A stretch of 7,880 bases of DNA from JBEEPE01 sp964489645. GTDB lineage: Bacteria > Verrucomicrobiota > Verrucomicrobiia > Chthoniobacterales > Chthoniobacteraceae. The stretch spans positions 1-7,880 of the forward strand of contig CAZAZT010000157.1 in the NCBI GenBank assembly GCA_964489645.1. Reading direction: 5' to 3'. The notes beneath the pieces are model-generated. The model was not told where the DNA came from, did no database searches, and worked only from the letters and a program-made list of their open reading frames with translations. A program made the translations under genes and the position numbers. Every line of letters begins with the position of its first letter. The stretch's first letter is position 1. Of the stretch, positions 5,715 through 7,880 are shown in pieces.

Positions 5715-6890
5715 ATGAAGACGGAGACAATCAATGGGACTGGGGGAAGCGGGCGGGTGATCCTTCCTGGGGCCACCATCGGTGTGATGGGGAGCGGTCA
5801 GTTGGGGCGAATGATGGCGTTGGAGGCCAGAAAGCTTGGTTACCGGGTGAAGACTTACAGTCCCGATGCGGATTCTCCGACGGGGCAGGTCGCGGATGGG
5901 GAGTTTGTCGGGCGTTATGAGGATCGTGAGGGGGCATGCGGTTTTTTTCACCGGATTGATGTTTTGACCTTTGAGTTCGAGAATGTTCCGTCGGAAACCG
6001 TTGCGTGGGCGGAGGAGGTCGTGCCGGTTCGCCCAGCGGGATCGGTCCTTCACATCTGTCAGCATCGTTTGAGGGAGAAGGAGTTCCTGCGAGCGAATGG
6101 ATTCCCTTGTGCGCCGTTCCGGAGAGTGGATTGTCTTGCTGATCTCGAGGAAGCGCTGGTGGAGTTGGGTCGCCCTTCGGTCTTGAAGACTGCGGCATTT
6201 GGATACGACGGGAAGGGGCAGGTGAAGATCACGGAAGGGGTTGATGCGGCGAAGGCGTTGGCGGGGTTTGGCGGGCAGACGGCGGTTCTGGAGGGGTGGG
6301 TGCCTTTTGTTGCGGAGATTTCGGTGATGGTGGCGCGGGGAATCGACGGGGCGACGCGGGTGTATCCGGTTTTTGAGAATGTTCATTCCAACCACATCCT
6401 CGATGTGACGGTGTGTCCTGCGAGGATTCCGGCGGCGTCGGCGGACTCTGCGCGTTCTATCGCGGTATCGATCGCGGAGCGGCTTGGATTGGTGGGCGTC
6501 TTGGCGGTGGAGATGTTTTTGATGGGGGACGGGCGAGTGATCGTGAATGAGTTGGCGCCTCGGCCTCACAACTCGGGGCATCTGACTTTCGACGCATCGG
6601 TGACAAGTCAGTTCGAGCAACAGGTGCGGGCTGCGTGCGGGTTGCCTCTTGGGGTAACGGATTTGAAGGTTGGAGCGGCGGCGATGGTGAACTTATTGGG
6701 AGATGAGTGGACGAACGGTGAGCCTGATTGGGCTGGCGTGTTTGCGATGGGCGACGTGAAGGTCCATCTTTACGGCAAGCTGGAACCTCGGAAGGGACGG
6801 AAAATGGGGCATTTGACCGCATTCGGCGCGTGTCCTGAGGATGCTCAGGCTCGGGTGTTGGAGGCGCGAAGGATTCTTCGGAGAGGTTGA
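5715..6890 (+). CDS. purK: N5-carboxyaminoimidazole ribonucleotide synthase
   Basis: PurK is an ATP-grasp enzyme that joins AIR and bicarbonate using ATP to form N5-CAIR, the substrate of PurE. Counting from ATG 5715 (391 residues), GATIGVMGSGQLGRMM (19-34) is the N-terminal nucleotide-like fold. FEFENVP (86-92) follows, then the ATP-grasp loop KTAAFGYDGKGQ (158-169). EMF (266-268) and NELAPRPHNSGHLT (278-291) hold metal and substrate ligands. HLYGK (351-355) and GRKMGHLT (361-368) complete the C-terminal domain. The start is uncertain: GTG 5679 overlaps the purE stop (GTGA) and GTG 5703 is also in frame. None has a well-placed ribosome site, though GGGGAG (5686-5691) lies 11 bases before 5703. 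ATG 5715 lies closest to the usual family N-terminus. The stop is one base before the next gene. Confidence 0.95.
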   Translation: MKTETINGTGGSGRVILPGATIGVMGSGQLGRMMALEARKLGYRVKTYSPDADSPTGQVADGEFVGRYEDREGACGFFHRIDVLTFEFENVPSETVAWAEEVVPVRPAGSVLHICQHRLREKEFLRANGFPCAPFRRVDCLADLEEALVELGRPSVLKTAAFGYDGKGQVKITEGVDAAKALAGFGGQTAVLEGWVPFVAEISVMVARGIDGATRVYPVFENVHSNHILDVTVCPARIPAASADSARSIAVSIAERLGLVGVLAVEMFLMGDGRVIVNELAPRPHNSGHLTFDASVTSQFEQQVRAACGLPLGVTDLKVGAAAMVNLLGDEWTNGEPDWAGVFAMGDVKVHLYGKLEPRKGRKMGHLTAFGACPEDAQARVLEARRILRRG

Positions 6891-6891
6891 G

Positions 6892-7880
6892 ATGAGTGCG
6901 CAGGTGGTTCCGGCCTTGGATGCACGGGAGGTGGTCGTCGCTTCGCAGATGGCCGCTTATTTTTTGCGGAAAGGGGACCTTGTCGGCATGCCTTCGGAGA
7001 CGGTGTACGGGCTTGCGGGTGACGCGTTGAATCCCGTTGCAGCTGCGCGGATTTTCCAAGCGAAAGAGCGTCCTGCATTCGATCCGCTGATCTGCCATGT
7101 CTGGGATTTTTCGATGGCGGAGCGGATCGCGGATTTTTCGTTGGTCCCTCGAGGAGCGCTGAACGAGTTGGTGGAGCGGTATTGGCCGGGTCCGCTGACC
7201 CTTGTTGTTCCAAAACGCGCGCGGGTTCCGGACATTGTGACTTCTGGACAGGCCACCGTGGCGGTGCGGTGTCCCGCGCACGTGGTGTTCCGTTCGGTGA
7301 TCGAGTTGTTGGATCGCCCCCTTGCTGCTCCTAGCGCGAACCGTTTTGGAAGGATCAGTCCGACGAGGGCTGAGCATGTCCGCGAGGAGTTGGGGGACCG
7401 TATCCCATTGATCCTTGATGGGGGAGATTGTCGGCATGGGGTTGAATCGACCATTTTGCGGTTTGATGGGGGGCGATCGGTGTCGGTCTTGAGGCCGGGG
7501 CCGGTGACGGTGGAGGATCTTCTTCTGTTGGGATTCGAGGTGAATGTGGAGAGGAGATGTGCTGGGGAGTCCGTGGTACCGGGGCAAGTGGAGGGGCATT
7601 ATGCGCCAAGGACTCCGATGGAGTTCGGGACAGGCGCGGATCGGGGTGGTACGGGGCGAGCGGGGGTCCTGTTGTGGGGGACCCCGGCGGGCGTGGCGAG
7701 GGAGGCGGGTTACGAGGTTGTGCTCGAGTTGTCTGCGGAAGGTGATCTTTTGCGCGCCGCGGCGAACTTGTTCGGTGCTTTACGGCGACTGGATGCTGCG
7801 GGGTTGGACTGCATCGTCGTCGAACCGGTCCCTGAGGTGGGAGTGGGGGTAGCCATCATGGACCGATTGAAGAGGGCTGT
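6892..7880 (+). CDS. Threonylcarbamoyl-AMP synthase, two-domain Sua5 type (3' end cut by window)
   Basis: Sua5/TsaC proteins make threonylcarbamoyl-AMP from threonine, bicarbonate and ATP for t6A at position 37 of ANN-decoding tRNAs. The frame runs open for 329 codons to the window edge. The YrdC domain (about 13-205) shows PSETVYGLAGDA (34-45), FQAKERPAFDPLICHV (55-70), YWPGPLTLVVP (97-107), APSANRFGRISPT (146-158), LDGGDCRHGVESTIL (175-189) and RPGPV (201-205). The linker PGQVEGHYAPRTP (230-242) leads to a Sua5-type C-terminal domain ending VGVGVAIMDRLKRA (316-329), close to the usual family end, so only a few codons are probably missing. ATG 6892 has GGAGAGG (6880-6886) five bases upstream and starts one base after the purK stop, which indicates operon linkage. 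The family is also called Sua5/YwlC or TsaC. Confidence 0.95.
   Translation, partial: MSAQVVPALDAREVVVASQMAAYFLRKGDLVGMPSETVYGLAGDALNPVAAARIFQAKERPAFDPLICHVWDFSMAERIADFSLVPRGALNELVERYWPGPLTLVVPKRARVPDIVTSGQATVAVRCPAHVVFRSVIELLDRPLAAPSANRFGRISPTRAEHVREELGDRIPLILDGGDCRHGVESTILRFDGGRSVSVLRPGPVTVEDLLLLGFEVNVERRCAGESVVPGQVEGHYAPRTPMEFGTGADRGGTGRAGVLLWGTPAGVAREAGYEVVLELSAEGDLLRAAANLFGALRRLDAAGLDCIVVEPVPEVGVGVAIMDRLKRA

Noticed and set aside
5643..7599. Two long - strand open frames (5643-6620 and 6457-7599) antisense to purK and the Sua5-type gene
   Set aside because: They overlap each other and well-recognised + strand enzymes, and their Arg/Pro/His-rich composition is that of shadow frames.

Overview
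The window holds ordinary bacterial chromosomal genes packed on the + strand, with one membrane-protein gene on the - strand. The genes kdsB (activation of the LPS sugar Kdo), pyrG, purE/purK and a two-domain Sua5-type threonylcarbamoyl-AMP synthase indicate a Gram-negative bacterium with a GC-rich genome (roughly high-50s % GC by eye). The gene mix and the rhomboid-type protein with a short C-terminal helical motif would suit the Verrucomicrobiota or a related PVC lineage. That placement is a low-confidence inference from memory, not from any search.

Layout: a complete tRNA-Pro(UGG) with encoded CCA lies at 3-79. Bases 80-323 form a non-coding convergent gap with one candidate terminator hairpin (153-173). 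A - strand gene (324-1262) encodes a six-helix rhomboid-fold protein that appears to have lost its catalytic Ser, His and Asn. A 100-base divergent gap follows, then a + strand run: kdsB (1363-2100), a 181-base leader with a strong hairpin, pyrG (2282-3886), an MFS-type transporter (best start GTG 3891, to 5141), purE (5191-5682), purK (5715-6890, possible upstream start 5679) and a Sua5/TsaC-family gene (6892 to the window end, lacking only its last codons).

From pyrG onward the spacing is tight (4, 49, 32 or -4, and 1 bases), so pyrG-MFS-purE-purK-tsaC probably form one operon, with kdsB either its first gene or a separate unit. The enzymes serve CTP synthesis (pyrG), use of CTP to activate Kdo (kdsB), the two-step carboxylation of AIR in purine synthesis (purK then purE), and t6A tRNA modification (tsaC). 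The transporter has no assignable substrate.

I found no mobile element, CRISPR array or defence system. The points most worth a second look are the degenerate rhomboid, a perfect hairpin that contains the probable start codon of the transporter gene, the Shine-Dalgarno-less pyrG start behind a GC-rich hairpin, and a G-over-C bias of the + strand that persists where the gene lies on the - strand.
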